Part shown: positions 1-8,283 of the stretch, piece after piece
How positions within the stretch are numbered: position 1 is the stretch's first letter
Layout: each line of letters starts with the position of its first letter
Assembly (NCBI GenBank): GCA_900550475.1
Contig: URSA01000011.1
Location: 1-64,000 of the forward strand
Direction of reading: 5' to 3'
Length of the DNA stretch: 64,000 bases
Source: an uncultured Lachnospiraceae bacterium
GTDB taxonomy: Bacteria > Bacillota > Clostridia > Lachnospirales > Lachnospiraceae
Translations under genes and position numbers: made by a program
Notes under the pieces: model-generated
What the model was told of the DNA's origin: nothing
Databases searched by the model: none
Seen by the model: only the letters and a program-made list of their open reading frames with translations

Positions 1-210
1 AGAGATTAGATGTGATTGATAGAAAATTCTGCTTATAGGAAAAGTATACATGAGCAACTCCGATTGTGCAAGCATTTTGTCCCGTTTTTATTGGTATTTT
101 GTATGCTTATTTCCCATTTATTGTAAGACAAAAATATTAATTCAAAATCCTGCCTGGAAGGTTGCTGATATCATCGGAGGTTTGCGGTTCACTTTGCCGT
201 GGCACAAAAA

Positions 211-239
211 AAGACAGGCGAATCTGCCTCGCCTGTCTT
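211..239 (-). terminator. Intrinsic terminator downstream of pilB
   Basis: A 10-bp perfect inverted repeat (arms 211-220 and 230-239, GACAGGCG core, 9-nt loop) is followed on the minus strand by a run of seven T. It lies just past the pilB stop codon, so the EAL-pilB transcript probably ends here. The window start (1-210) shows no gene I can support. Confidence 0.85.
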
Positions 240-254
240 CTGTAATGGCCTGAC

Positions 255-1946
255 TTATGAATCAAAGGACACCTTAACCATCTCCGCAACAGAGGTGATG
301 CCCTGCCGCACATACTCTGCCGCACTCATGCGCAGCGTATGCATGCCCTCTTTCATTGCCTGATCCTTGATCTCCTCCACCGTTCCTTCCTTGCTGATGA
401 TACGCTTTAGCGCCGGCGTCATCTCCATGATCTCGTAAACGCCGATACGTCCCTTATAGCCCATATGATCGCATTTGGAACAGCCGCACGGCTCGTAGAT
501 CTGAACCTTTTCTTCCGGATCCGCACCCAGAATCTCCAGTTCCTCGGCATTTGCCATGCGCGGTTTCTTGCACTCGGGACAGAGCCTGCGCACCAGACGC
601 TGGGCAATGACGCCCACAATGGAATCGGCGATCAGGTACGGCTCCACGCCCATGTCCTCCAGACGGGTGATCGTGCTGGCAGAAGAGTTGGTATGCAGGG
701 TACTCACCACAAGGTGTCCCGTGATGGACGCCTGCACGGCAATGCCCGCCGTCTCGCCGTCTCGGATCTCACCGATCATGATAATATCCGGGTCCTGACG
801 CAGAATGGAGCGCAGTGCGCTGGCAAAAGTCAGATTTGCCTTGGGGTTTACCTGTATCTGGTTGATACCGTCGATATTTGCCTCCACGGGATCTTCAACT
901 GTGATAATGTTCACCGCCTCCGTATTGAGCTCGCTGAGTGCAGTATAAAGAGTGGTGGATTTACCGCTTCCGGTAGGTCCCGTTACCAGCAGGATGCCGT
1001 GGGGATTTTTCAGAATATGATCAAACTGCTTCATCTCATTGGGCTTCAGACCAAGCTGGCTCTTTTCCCGGTTCAATGCGGTCTTGACTGCAAGACGCAT
1101 TACAATCTTCTCCCCGTACACGGTGGGAAGCACGGACACACGGATATCATACTCCATGCGGTCTACCACCTGTGTGATACGTCCGTCCTGTGGCTTCCTC
1201 TTTTCGGAAATATCCATTCCGCCGATGATCTTCACGCGGGCTGACAGCGCCGCCATAACCTTCACATCATACTTCGCTTTCTCATACAGCACACCGTCGA
1301 TACGGTAGCGGATCCTCACCACCTTCTCCATGGGTTCGATATGGATATCGGAAGCCCTCTGTCTGGCAGCCTTCTCGATCATCTCCTTTACCAGCATGAC
1401 GATTGGCGAGCTGTTGATGTCTTCGCTGAAGGCATCTTCCTCCTTGACATCCTTCACGCTCTGGGTATAGATTTCCAGTGCGGACGCCACCTCGTCCTGT
1501 CCGAAGAAATGGTCGATTGCCAGCATGACGCTTCTGGGCGTCGCCACCACCGGCTCCACCTGGCAGCCCGTGATAATGGAAATATCGTCCATTGCATCCA
1601 GATCCTGAGGATCCGCCATTGCCACACGCAGAATATTCATATTGTCCTGCGCATATTCTATGGGAATTACTTTATCCTTCTTAAGTACATTGGGCGGAAC
1701 CAGATTCAGAATATCCTGTGAGATCGCGATATTCTGCAGATCCACGCTGGCATAGCCGAGCTGTCTGCTCAGCATTTCCGCAACCTTTTCCTCCGTAACC
1801 ATACCGGCATCAATAAGCGTCTCTCCCAGCTTTCTTCCGCTGCCCTTCTGCATCTCGAGCGCTTTCTTTAATTGATCCTCCGTGATGATGCCGTCCCGCA
1901 CCAGCGCATCGCCGATACGGATCTTTTTTCTCCCTAGTTCTGCCAT
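255..1946 (-). CDS. pilB: Type IV pilus / type II secretion assembly ATPase, PilB/GspE family
   Basis: Hexameric cytoplasmic ATPase expected to drive pilin polymerisation at the inner face of the membrane. The N-terminus (about residues 10-62) has two 24-residue motifs (starting RIGDALVRDG and KLGETLIDAG, each ending in Q) separated by exactly five residues. That is the layout of the MshEN domain, a known c-di-GMP-binding module. The C-terminal ATPase has Walker A GPTGSGKST (about 323-331), Walker B DPDIIMIGEIRD (about 385-396), and a four-cysteine zinc site (CPEC, then CGCSKC). Length (563 aa) is normal. It lies 12 bp downstream of the EAL gene, so the two are probably co-transcribed. No pilC or pilin gene is visible; a terminator follows, so the other pilus genes must be elsewhere. 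Confidence 0.92.
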   Translation of the reverse strand: MAELGRKKIRIGDALVRDGIITEDQLKKALEMQKGSGRKLGETLIDAGMVTEEKVAEMLSRQLGYASVDLQNIAISQDILNLVPPNVLKKDKVIPIEYAQDNMNILRVAMADPQDLDAMDDISIITGCQVEPVVATPRSVMLAIDHFFGQDEVASALEIYTQSVKDVKEEDAFSEDINSSPIVMLVKEMIEKAARQRASDIHIEPMEKVVRIRYRIDGVLYEKAKYDVKVMAALSARVKIIGGMDISEKRKPQDGRITQVVDRMEYDIRVSVLPTVYGEKIVMRLAVKTALNREKSQLGLKPNEMKQFDHILKNPHGILLVTGPTGSGKSTTLYTALSELNTEAVNIITVEDPVEANIDGINQIQVNPKANLTFASALRSILRQDPDIIMIGEIRDGETAGIAVQASITGHLVVSTLHTNSSASTITRLEDMGVEPYLIADSIVGVIAQRLVRRLCPECKKPRMANAEELEILGADPEEKVQIYEPCGCSKCDHMGYKGRIGVYEIMEMTPALKRIISKEGTVEEIKDQAMKEGMHTLRMSAAEYVRQGITSVAEMVKVSFDS

Positions 1947-1958
1947 TCCATTCTCCTC

Positions 1959-3887
1959 TTACTGATTGAGATTGATTTTCTTGACCAGCGCGATAAACTC
2001 GTCCGCCGGAGCCGGTTTTGCAAAGAAATATCCCTGCAGGTAGTTCATGTCCGTCTCCTCCAGCTTTTCCACCTGTTCCGCCGTCTCAACGCCCTCTGCA
2101 ACAATGCTGATCCCCAGATTCTTCAAGGTTCTGAATTCATTGCTCAGAAGCAGATTTGCCGTCTTGCTCTCAAAATAGGAATCGATCATGGTCTTATCAA
2201 ACTTGACCATGGGAAAATCGTAGTCGATCAGATACGCACAGTTGGAGCTTCCCGTGCCGTAATCATCCAGTGAAAAACGCACGCCCCTGCTCCCCAGCTT
2301 CTGCATGTGCGCATGCATCAGCTCCGTATCATTCAATGTCATGCGCTCCGTCAGTTCCAGATTGAGCATGCCGGGCGGCACCTGATAGCGGTCTATGATC
2401 TGGATCAGCCTGTCCGCCATATCCTGCTGCATGCACTGCACCACGGACAGATTCACATGGATGGTCATGATTCCCAGCTCCGGGTGCGGAACCAGCTGCT
2501 CCACGATAAAGCTGCAGCATTTTTCAAAAATCTGCTCGCCCAGCCTGATAACTTCCCCGCTTTTCTCTGCCAACGGTATAAATTCTCCCGGCGGCACGCT
2601 GCCAAGCTCAACGTCGTTCATTCTGGCAAGTGCCTCCGCCGCCACCATCTTTTTATCATGGATGGAATAAATAGGCTGATAATACACCTCCAGACTGTTA
2701 TTTTCGGCTGCCCTTCTGATGGCATTCTCCACCTGACTGATCCGATAATATTTCTGTTTCAGGGACTCGTCTGCCACCACCAGAGAATTGGCGCCTCTTG
2801 CCTTTGCAAGCTCCATCAGGTAATCACAGAATCCGTTCATTTCCGCCAGCGTGTTGAAATGCTCCTTGCTCTTTGCAACCGTCAGGTTGATATTGATGGT
2901 AAGTTCCAGATTATTGACAAACCACTTTTCCCGGAAACGTTCCTGAATCCGTTTCAGCGCACCGTCAACACCGCTGTCGTCCGCAAAGATCATGGCGAAT
3001 GTGTGCGGCTCTATGCGGTAGGCATTGCCGTCGCCCGCCACATCCATCAGGAAATATCCGATCTGGGCAAGCAGCTTGTCCATGTTGCGGTAGCCGATCA
3101 CCGTACCGAAGCTTCCCAGTTTGCTCAGATGCATGGAAACCACCGTAAAGCGCTGTCCTCTGACAAGGCGGTCATGGGTCATGATGCGAAACGCCGTCTC
3201 ATTGTATCTGCCGGAAGCACTGTCCAACAGATTGCCGGGATTCTGCATGGACATGTAAATGCACAACGATGCAAGACAGTTGGCAAGACCGTCCAGCAAA
3301 ATATGTCTGTCTGTCATCTGCACACTCAGACAGACAAAAATGCCCACCGAATACAGAATAATGATGCGCTGGTTGGTTTTACGCATCTTGCGTCTGTGCC
3401 ATGCCACCAGTATCAGCTCCACCACCGCATAAAGAAACAGGATAACGTACCCCACATCGAGAAGGGGGCCTTCCACAAAGCCGCTGCTTCTGTCAAAGGA
3501 ATAGTACCATCCCGTAAAAGGCGAGGTTGCAATCAGCACAAACAGCGCCGCAAGGGGAATGAACCCGGCGCGGAACCATTTTTTGCTCCATTCCCGGTCT
3601 TTGTCACACAACAACACCGCATAGACAAAAAACAGATAACTGCTTACCAGTTCCGACAAGTACGCCAGCTGCGCCAGAATGTGATTCACTACTACCGGCA
3701 CTCTGTCCGCATATTTGCATCCCACGGCGGATGCCATGTTGAAACCTGCCAGAAACAGGCTTGTGAGAAGATAAAAAAAGAAGATTCTCGTTCTCTCAAG
3801 CGGCTGCTGCCGGTTGATCAGAAAGTGCAACAATATACATGTCAGGAAAAAGAATGCCGCAAGTTCAAAGTCATAGTTGTACGTCAT
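1959..3887 (-). CDS. Membrane c-di-GMP phosphodiesterase with degenerate GGDEF and intact EAL domain
   Basis: Predicted to hydrolyse c-di-GMP at the membrane. Residues about 1-220 hold roughly seven hydrophobic helices. A GGDEF-like domain follows in which the signature is replaced by EPHTF, so it is probably inactive as a cyclase. The C-terminal EAL domain looks catalytic: EALAR, ELTERM, LDDYGTGSS, KFDKTM, EGVET and QGYFFAKP are all present. I place the start at the ATG of MTYNYDFEL because GGTGGGAGA lies 4 nt upstream; the frame is open for 22 more codons. It heads an operon with the MshEN-type PilB, suggesting that it sets the local c-di-GMP level seen by the pilus motor. That link is inference. 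Confidence 0.9.
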   Translation of the reverse strand: MTYNYDFELAAFFFLTCILLHFLINRQQPLERTRIFFFYLLTSLFLAGFNMASAVGCKYADRVPVVVNHILAQLAYLSELVSSYLFFVYAVLLCDKDREWSKKWFRAGFIPLAALFVLIATSPFTGWYYSFDRSSGFVEGPLLDVGYVILFLYAVVELILVAWHRRKMRKTNQRIIILYSVGIFVCLSVQMTDRHILLDGLANCLASLCIYMSMQNPGNLLDSASGRYNETAFRIMTHDRLVRGQRFTVVSMHLSKLGSFGTVIGYRNMDKLLAQIGYFLMDVAGDGNAYRIEPHTFAMIFADDSGVDGALKRIQERFREKWFVNNLELTININLTVAKSKEHFNTLAEMNGFCDYLMELAKARGANSLVVADESLKQKYYRISQVENAIRRAAENNSLEVYYQPIYSIHDKKMVAAEALARMNDVELGSVPPGEFIPLAEKSGEVIRLGEQIFEKCCSFIVEQLVPHPELGIMTIHVNLSVVQCMQQDMADRLIQIIDRYQVPPGMLNLELTERMTLNDTELMHAHMQKLGSRGVRFSLDDYGTGSSNCAYLIDYDFPMVKFDKTMIDSYFESKTANLLLSNEFRTLKNLGISIVAEGVETAEQVEKLEETDMNYLQGYFFAKPAPADEFIALVKKINLNQ

Positions 3888-3951
3888 GTATCTCCCACCG
3901 TTCTTACTCTTTTGTATTGCAAGCTCACGAATCCGTGCTGCCGCGCTCTGC

Positions 3952-4033
3952 ATCCTGCTTCGCAGGATATTCGTTCGCTAATAAGCCTCAGAAAAACAAG
4001 CGGCTGCGAAGCAGACATTTGTTTTTCTGAGGC
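3952..4033 (-). promoter_or_regulatory. Structured leader with two hairpins upstream of the EAL-pilB operon
   Basis: On the minus strand a 15-bp perfect inverted repeat (arms 3985-3999 and 4019-4033) encloses an inner CTGC-TTC-GCAG hairpin (4004-4014). Further downstream is a second hairpin, ATCCTGC-GAA-GCAGGAT (3952-3968). The two apical 11-mers are exact reverse complements, so they could pair with each other. I do not find the conserved GEMM c-di-GMP riboswitch core. The predicted +1 falls inside the outer edge of the first hairpin, so it may not be wholly transcribed. Confidence 0.45.
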
Positions 4034-4035
4034 TC

Positions 4036-4065
4036 ATTATATCATATTTTCATGCTTCACTGCAA
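4036..4065 (-). promoter_or_regulatory. Sigma-A-type promoter for the EAL-pilB operon
   Basis: Read on the minus strand: TTGCAG (4065-4060), an 18-nt spacer, then a perfect TATAAT (4041-4036). The predicted transcription start is near 4029, leaving a leader of about 140 nt before the EAL start codon. Confidence 0.55.
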
Positions 4066-4081
4066 CAAAAAGGCAAAAAGC

Positions 4082-4121
4082 AATCCCCGGCATTCTGTCA
4101 CAACACAGTCCGCCGGGGATT
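4082..4121 (-). terminator. Intrinsic terminator of the gap-pgk-tpiA operon
   Basis: Arms AATCCCCGGC (4082-4091) and GCCGGGGATT (4112-4121) form a GC-rich stem. On the minus strand it is followed by two short T tracts, just after the tpiA stop. Confidence 0.8.
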
Positions 4122-4138
4122 TCGTTTTTTGTTATCCC

Positions 4139-4888
4139 TTACTTATAATTGACTATCTTTCCGAAGTCTTCCTTCAGGGACGCGCCGCCCACAAGACCGC
4201 CGTCGATGTCCGGCTGCGCAAACAGCTCGGGAGCGCTTGCTGCGGACACGGAGCCGCCGTACTGGATACGGATTGCTGCTGCCGTCGCATCATCATATAC
4301 CTCTGCGATGCATGCACGGATTGCGGCGCAAACCTCCTGCGCCTGCTCGGTGGTCGCCACCTTGCCGGTTCCGATTGCCCAGATCGGCTCGTAAGCGATC
4401 ACAGCCGTCTTTGCCTGATCTGCGGTCACGTTCAGGAACGCGATCTTGATCTGCTGGCGGATCCAGTCAATGGTGATGCCCTGCTCTCTCTGGGTGAGGG
4501 ACTCACCGCAGCAGATGATCGGGGTAAGTCCATGCTCAAATGCCTTCAGCACCTTCTTATTCACGGTCTCGTCTGTCTCTGCAAAATACTCTCTTCTCTC
4601 GGAGTGTCCGATGATGACATACTTCACACCGGCATCTGTCAGCATGGCAGGAGAAATCTCTCCGGTGTATGCACCCTTCTCCTCAAAATACATGTTCTCG
4701 GCACCGATCTCGATATTGGTGCCCTTTGCTGCCTCTACCGCAGGAATGATGTCGATGGCAGGTACACAGAATACCACATCCGCATCCTTCGTCACAACGA
4801 GCGGTTTCAGCTTCTCAATTAATGCCACGGCCTCACTGGGAGTCATGTTCATCTTCCAGTTGCCGGCAATGATCTTTCTTCTTTCCAT
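4139..4888 (-). CDS. tpiA: Triosephosphate isomerase
   Basis: Interconverts dihydroxyacetone phosphate and glyceraldehyde 3-phosphate in glycolysis. The 249-aa length and motifs are standard for a TIM barrel: the N-terminal GNWKMN with the catalytic lysine, GHSERR with the catalytic histidine, and AYEPIWAIGTG with the catalytic glutamate and loop 6. The start has GGAGAACGACA directly upstream. It is the last gene of the gap-pgk-tpiA run, 17 bp after pgk, and is followed by a terminator. Confidence 0.97.
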   Translation of the reverse strand: MERRKIIAGNWKMNMTPSEAVALIEKLKPLVVTKDADVVFCVPAIDIIPAVEAAKGTNIEIGAENMYFEEKGAYTGEISPAMLTDAGVKYVIIGHSERREYFAETDETVNKKVLKAFEHGLTPIICCGESLTQREQGITIDWIRQQIKIAFLNVTADQAKTAVIAYEPIWAIGTGKVATTEQAQEVCAAIRACIAEVYDDATAAAIRIQYGGSVSAASAPELFAQPDIDGGLVGGASLKEDFGKIVNYK

Positions 4889-4905
4889 TGTCGTTCTCCA
4901 TTCAC

Positions 4906-6129
4906 CTATTTATCGTCTGCTGCAGCAACGCCGGGAAGTACCTTTCCCTCAAGGAACTCAAGGGATGCACCGCCGCCGGTGGAAATATGGCTCATCTTGT
5001 CACCGAAGCCCAGCTGGTTCACGGCTGCTGCGGAGTCGCCGCCGCCGATGATGGTGGTTGCTTCCGTATCTGCCAGTGCCTTTGCAACTGCGATGGTTCC
5101 TGCTGCCAGCGTCGGGTTCTCGAACACGCCCATAGGTCCGTTCCATACAACGGTCTTTGCAGACTTCACTGCGTCTGCAAACAGCTGCTGGGTCTTGGGT
5201 CCGATATCACAGCCCTCTCTGTCTGCAGGCATGTTGGCAACATCGTACACTTCAACCTCTACCGGAGCATCGATGGGGTTGGGGAAATCTGCAATGGTGA
5301 CAGTGTCAACAGGAAGAAGCAGATTCTTTCCCAGCTTCTTTGCCTTGTCCATCATTTCCTTGCAGTAATCGATCTTGGTATCGTCCACAAGGGATTTGCC
5401 GATCTCATAGCCCTGTGCCTTCAGGAAGGTGTAAGCCATACCGCCGCCGATGATCAGGGTATCGCACTTCTCAAGCAGGTTGGAGATTACGTTCAGCTTG
5501 TCTGCAACCTTTGCACCGCCCAGAATGGCAACGAAAGGTCTTACCGGATTCTCTACCGCATTGCCGAGGAAGTTGATCTCCTTCTGCATCAGATAACCTA
5601 CTACGTTCTCGCCGCCCTTTGCGCGGATAAACTTGGTAACGCCCTCAACGGAAGCATGTGCTCTGTGGGAAGATCCGAATGCGTCGCACACATACAGATC
5701 CGCCAGATCAGCCAGCTCCTTGGAGAACTCCTCGCCGTTCTTGGTCTCCTCTGCACCGCGGAAACGGGTGTTCTGCAGCAGTACAACATCGCCCTCCTTC
5801 ATTGCCTCAACAGCTTTGGTTGCAGCCTCTCCGGTTACATTATAATCCGCAACGAAGGTTACTTCCTTGCCAAGCTTCTCGGACAGTCTCTTTGCAACGG
5901 GTGCTAAGGACTCTCCCTCGTTGGGGCCGTTCTTTACCTTGCCCAGATGGGAGCAGAGAATAACCTTGCCGCCGTCGTCGATCAGCTTCTTGATGGTGGG
6001 AAGCGCTGCCACGATACGGGTATCGTCTGTGATCTCGCCGTTCTTCAAGGGTACGTTAAAATCGCATCTTACTAATACTCTTTTGCCTTTTGCATTGATA
6101 TCATCTACTGATTTCTTGTTCAGACTCAT
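4906..6129 (-). CDS. pgk: Phosphoglycerate kinase
   Basis: Transfers phosphate from 1,3-bisphosphoglycerate to ADP, a substrate-level ATP step of glycolysis. At 407 aa it is typical. Seen are the N-terminal substrate-binding VLVRCDFNVPL, ILCSHLG, the GGAKVADK segment, and the C-terminal nucleotide-binding IIGGGDSAAA and HISTGGGA. AGGAGG lies 7 nt before the ATG. It sits between gap and tpiA. A strong hairpin lies in the gap-pgk interval, so pgk transcription may depend on readthrough or on a promoter between them. Confidence 0.97.
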   Translation of the reverse strand: MSLNKKSVDDINAKGKRVLVRCDFNVPLKNGEITDDTRIVAALPTIKKLIDDGGKVILCSHLGKVKNGPNEGESLAPVAKRLSEKLGKEVTFVADYNVTGEAATKAVEAMKEGDVVLLQNTRFRGAEETKNGEEFSKELADLADLYVCDAFGSSHRAHASVEGVTKFIRAKGGENVVGYLMQKEINFLGNAVENPVRPFVAILGGAKVADKLNVISNLLEKCDTLIIGGGMAYTFLKAQGYEIGKSLVDDTKIDYCKEMMDKAKKLGKNLLLPVDTVTIADFPNPIDAPVEVEVYDVANMPADREGCDIGPKTQQLFADAVKSAKTVVWNGPMGVFENPTLAAGTIAVAKALADTEATTIIGGGDSAAAVNQLGFGDKMSHISTGGGASLEFLEGKVLPGVAAADDK

Positions 6130-6189
6130 TGTGATGACCTCCTGTTTTTATTTTTTGATCCCGCCGAAGCGGTGTTTGGTACTAAAAAC

Positions 6190-6215
6190 GGGCCCGGTCC
6201 CATAAGACCGGACCC
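6190..6215 (-). terminator. Hairpin terminator between gap and pgk
   Basis: Arms GGGCCCGGTC (6190-6199) and GACCGGACCC (6206-6215) pair with one mismatch around a 6-nt loop. On the minus strand GTTTTTAG follows. It would partly or fully end gap transcription and uncouple gap from pgk expression. Confidence 0.7.
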
Positions 6216-6240
6216 GCACTAGGTCAAATACTGCAGATGA

Positions 6241-7254
6241 TTAGCGAAGCTCGCTGAAGTACTTAATGGTACGAACCATCTGGCTGGTGTAGCTGTTCTC
6301 ATTGTCATACCAGGAAACAACCTGTACGAGGCTGTTGCCGTCTTCCATCTTGGAAACCATGGTCTGGGTTGCATCGAAGATAGAACCATAGGTGCTTCCA
6401 ACGATATCGGAGGATACGATCTCGTCCTCGTTGTAGTCGAAGGACTCGGTCTTAGCTGCCTTCATTGCTGCGTTGATGCCTTCCTTGGTTACTTCGCCCT
6501 TAACAACTGCTACCAGAATGGTGGTAGAACCGGTAGGGGTCGGTACACGCTGTGCGGAGCCGATCAGCTTGCCGTTCAGCTCAGGAATTACAAGACCGAT
6601 TGCCTTAGCAGCACCGGTAGAGTTGGGAACGATGTTGCAAGCGCCTGCGCGGCTTCTTCTCAGATCGCCCTTTCTCTGAGGTCCGTCAAGGATCATCTGG
6701 TCACCGGTATAAGCGTGAACAGTGGTCATGATACCGCTCTGGATAGGAGCGAAATCATTCAGAGCCTTTGCCATGGGAGCAAGGCAGTTGGTTGTACAGG
6801 AAGCTGCGGAGATAACGGTATCTTCCGGCTTCAGTGTCTCATGGTTTACATTGTATACGATGGTAGGAAGGTCATTTCCTGCAGGTGCGGAGATAACAAC
6901 CTTACGAGCGCCTGCGGTGATGTGTGCAGATGCCTTCTCCTTGGAGGTGTAGAAGCCTGTGCACTCCAGAACTACGTCAACCTTCAGCTCACCCCAGGGA
7001 AGCTTGGAAGCGTCAGCCTCTTTGTAGATTGTGATGGTCTTGCCATTTACGGTGATGCTGTCCTCTCCTGCCACTACGGAATCAGCATATTTGTACTTGC
7101 CCTGAGAAGAATCATACTTTAACAGGTGTGCAAGCATCTTAGGGCTTGTCAGATCGTTGATTGCAACTACATCATATCCCTCTGCATCAAACATCTGTCT
7201 GAACGCAAGACGGCCGATACGGCCAAAACCATTGATTGCTACTCTTACTGCCAT
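6241..7254 (-). CDS. gap: Glyceraldehyde-3-phosphate dehydrogenase, type I
   Basis: Oxidises glyceraldehyde 3-phosphate with NAD+ and phosphate. The 337-aa protein has the N-terminal Rossmann motif INGFGRIGR, the catalytic-cysteine motif SAASCTTNCLAP, and the C-terminal WYDNENSYT. AGGAGGAAACTAAA precedes the ATG. It is the first gene of the glycolytic cluster. A TTGACA element lies upstream and a hairpin lies directly after the stop, so it can be transcribed alone, consistent with the high demand for this enzyme. Confidence 0.97.
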   Translation of the reverse strand: MAVRVAINGFGRIGRLAFRQMFDAEGYDVVAINDLTSPKMLAHLLKYDSSQGKYKYADSVVAGEDSITVNGKTITIYKEADASKLPWGELKVDVVLECTGFYTSKEKASAHITAGARKVVISAPAGNDLPTIVYNVNHETLKPEDTVISAASCTTNCLAPMAKALNDFAPIQSGIMTTVHAYTGDQMILDGPQRKGDLRRSRAGACNIVPNSTGAAKAIGLVIPELNGKLIGSAQRVPTPTGSTTILVAVVKGEVTKEGINAAMKAAKTESFDYNEDEIVSSDIVGSTYGSIFDATQTMVSKMEDGNSLVQVVSWYDNENSYTSQMVRTIKYFSELR

Positions 7255-7304
7255 TTTAGTTTCCTCCTAAAATTTTAAAATTATTTTTATCCAATCAATT
7301 TGAT

Positions 7305-7310
7305 TGTCAA
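7305..7310 (-). promoter_or_regulatory. Consensus -35 element upstream of gap
   Basis: TTGACA on the minus strand about 50 nt upstream of the gap start. The matching -10 is not clear: AT-rich sequence follows, with no exact TATAAT at 17 nt. Treat as a candidate. Confidence 0.4.
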
Positions 7311-7406
7311 AATTTTATCAGCAAGGCTATTTTACCTAATTCCCCTTGATAATTCAAGATGTAAATAAAAAATATTTGGAAATTTTACTTTTCTGCGATG
7401 TTTTCT

Positions 7407-7414
7407 GCTATAAT
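7407..7414 (+). promoter_or_regulatory. Extended -10 promoter element for the PHP phosphatase gene
   Basis: TG-C-TATAAT, with TATAAT at 7409-7414, is an extended -10 element. No good -35 is visible. It lies about 46 nt before the ATG at 7461. Confidence 0.5.
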
Positions 7415-7460
7415 CTGTTGTGACGGATTTTATCTTACTTTATCGAAGAAAGGATATCTT

Positions 7461-8279
7461 ATGGCAATCAGAGCAGACTACCATCTTCACTCCTCCTTCT
7501 CAGGAGACAGCACGGAGCCCATGGAAAACATGGTGCTCGCCGCGATCGACAGGGGGCTTACCCACATATGCTTCACGGAACACATGGATATGGACTATCC
7601 CGTGACCCCGGACGCGCCCGAGGGAACCTTCCTGCTGAATACCGATTCCTACCTCTACGACCTCGCCCTCTGCAAGGCAAAATACGAGGGCAGGATCAAG
7701 ATCTTTTTCGGCGTGGAGCTTGGCATGCAGCCCCATCTCCAGAGACAGCTCGCCCTCTATGCCCGCTCCCATGAGTTCGACTTCATCATCGGCTCCACCC
7801 ATGTGGTGCAGGGACAGGATCCCTACTACCCGGACTATTTTTCGGGACGCAGCGAGGAGGAGGCCTTCCGCTCCTATTTTAAGGAGATCATCGCCAACCT
7901 GAAAAAAATCCCCGGCTATGATGTCTGTGGGCATCTCGATTATGTGGTGCGCTACGGCGCCAACAAGGACAAGGATTATTCTTATGCAAAATACAAGGAT
8001 TTATTCGACGAGATGCTGACGCACATTCTGGAACAGGAAAAAGGAATCGAGCTGAACACCGGCAGCTTAAGCCGGGGTGCAAAGGACGTAAGCCCCTGTA
8101 CCGATGTGCTGAAGCGCTACCGCGAGCTTGGCGGTGATGTGATCACGGTGGGCTCCGACGCCCACAACGCCGCGGAAGTGGCGGCGCATTTTTCCCGCGC
8201 GGAGGAGGTACTTAAGGAATGCGGTTTCAAATATTACTGCATCTTTGAAAACCGCCTTCCTGAATACTTCCGCCTCTAG
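7461..8279 (+). CDS. PHP-domain phosphatase, histidinol-phosphatase (HisJ/HisK) family
   Basis: Metal-dependent PHP phosphoesterase. The family includes histidinol-phosphatase of the histidine pathway and related sugar phosphatases. The N-terminal YHLHSSFSGD motif supplies metal ligands; further PHP histidines appear in FTEHMDMDY, GSTHVV, CGHLDYV and the C-terminal GSDAH. The start is the ATG of MAIRADYHLH, preceded by AAAGGATA; an open frame of 21 codons lies upstream. Length 272 aa fits the family. No other his gene lies nearby, so substrate specificity is inferred from family only. It is divergent from gap. Confidence 0.85.
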   Translation: MAIRADYHLHSSFSGDSTEPMENMVLAAIDRGLTHICFTEHMDMDYPVTPDAPEGTFLLNTDSYLYDLALCKAKYEGRIKIFFGVELGMQPHLQRQLALYARSHEFDFIIGSTHVVQGQDPYYPDYFSGRSEEEAFRSYFKEIIANLKKIPGYDVCGHLDYVVRYGANKDKDYSYAKYKDLFDEMLTHILEQEKGIELNTGSLSRGAKDVSPCTDVLKRYRELGGDVITVGSDAHNAAEVAAHFSRAEEVLKECGFKYYCIFENRLPEYFRL

Positions 8280-8283
8280 GTTT

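Noticed and set aside
50..253. 67-codon plus-strand open frame at the window start
   Set aside because: It runs through the pilB terminator, has no ribosome binding site and resembles no protein.
2880..3240. Active diguanylate cyclase in the EAL protein
   Set aside because: The GGDEF signature is replaced by EPHTF, so this domain is unlikely to make c-di-GMP.
3888..4041. c-di-GMP riboswitch (GEMM) before the EAL-pilB operon
   Set aside because: The conserved GEMM core sequences were not found; only simple hairpins are visible.
2307..4148. 613-codon plus-strand open frame
   Set aside because: Antisense to the EAL gene over nearly its full length, with no ribosome binding site and a His/Gln/Arg-rich composition typical of shadow frames in GC-rich coding DNA.
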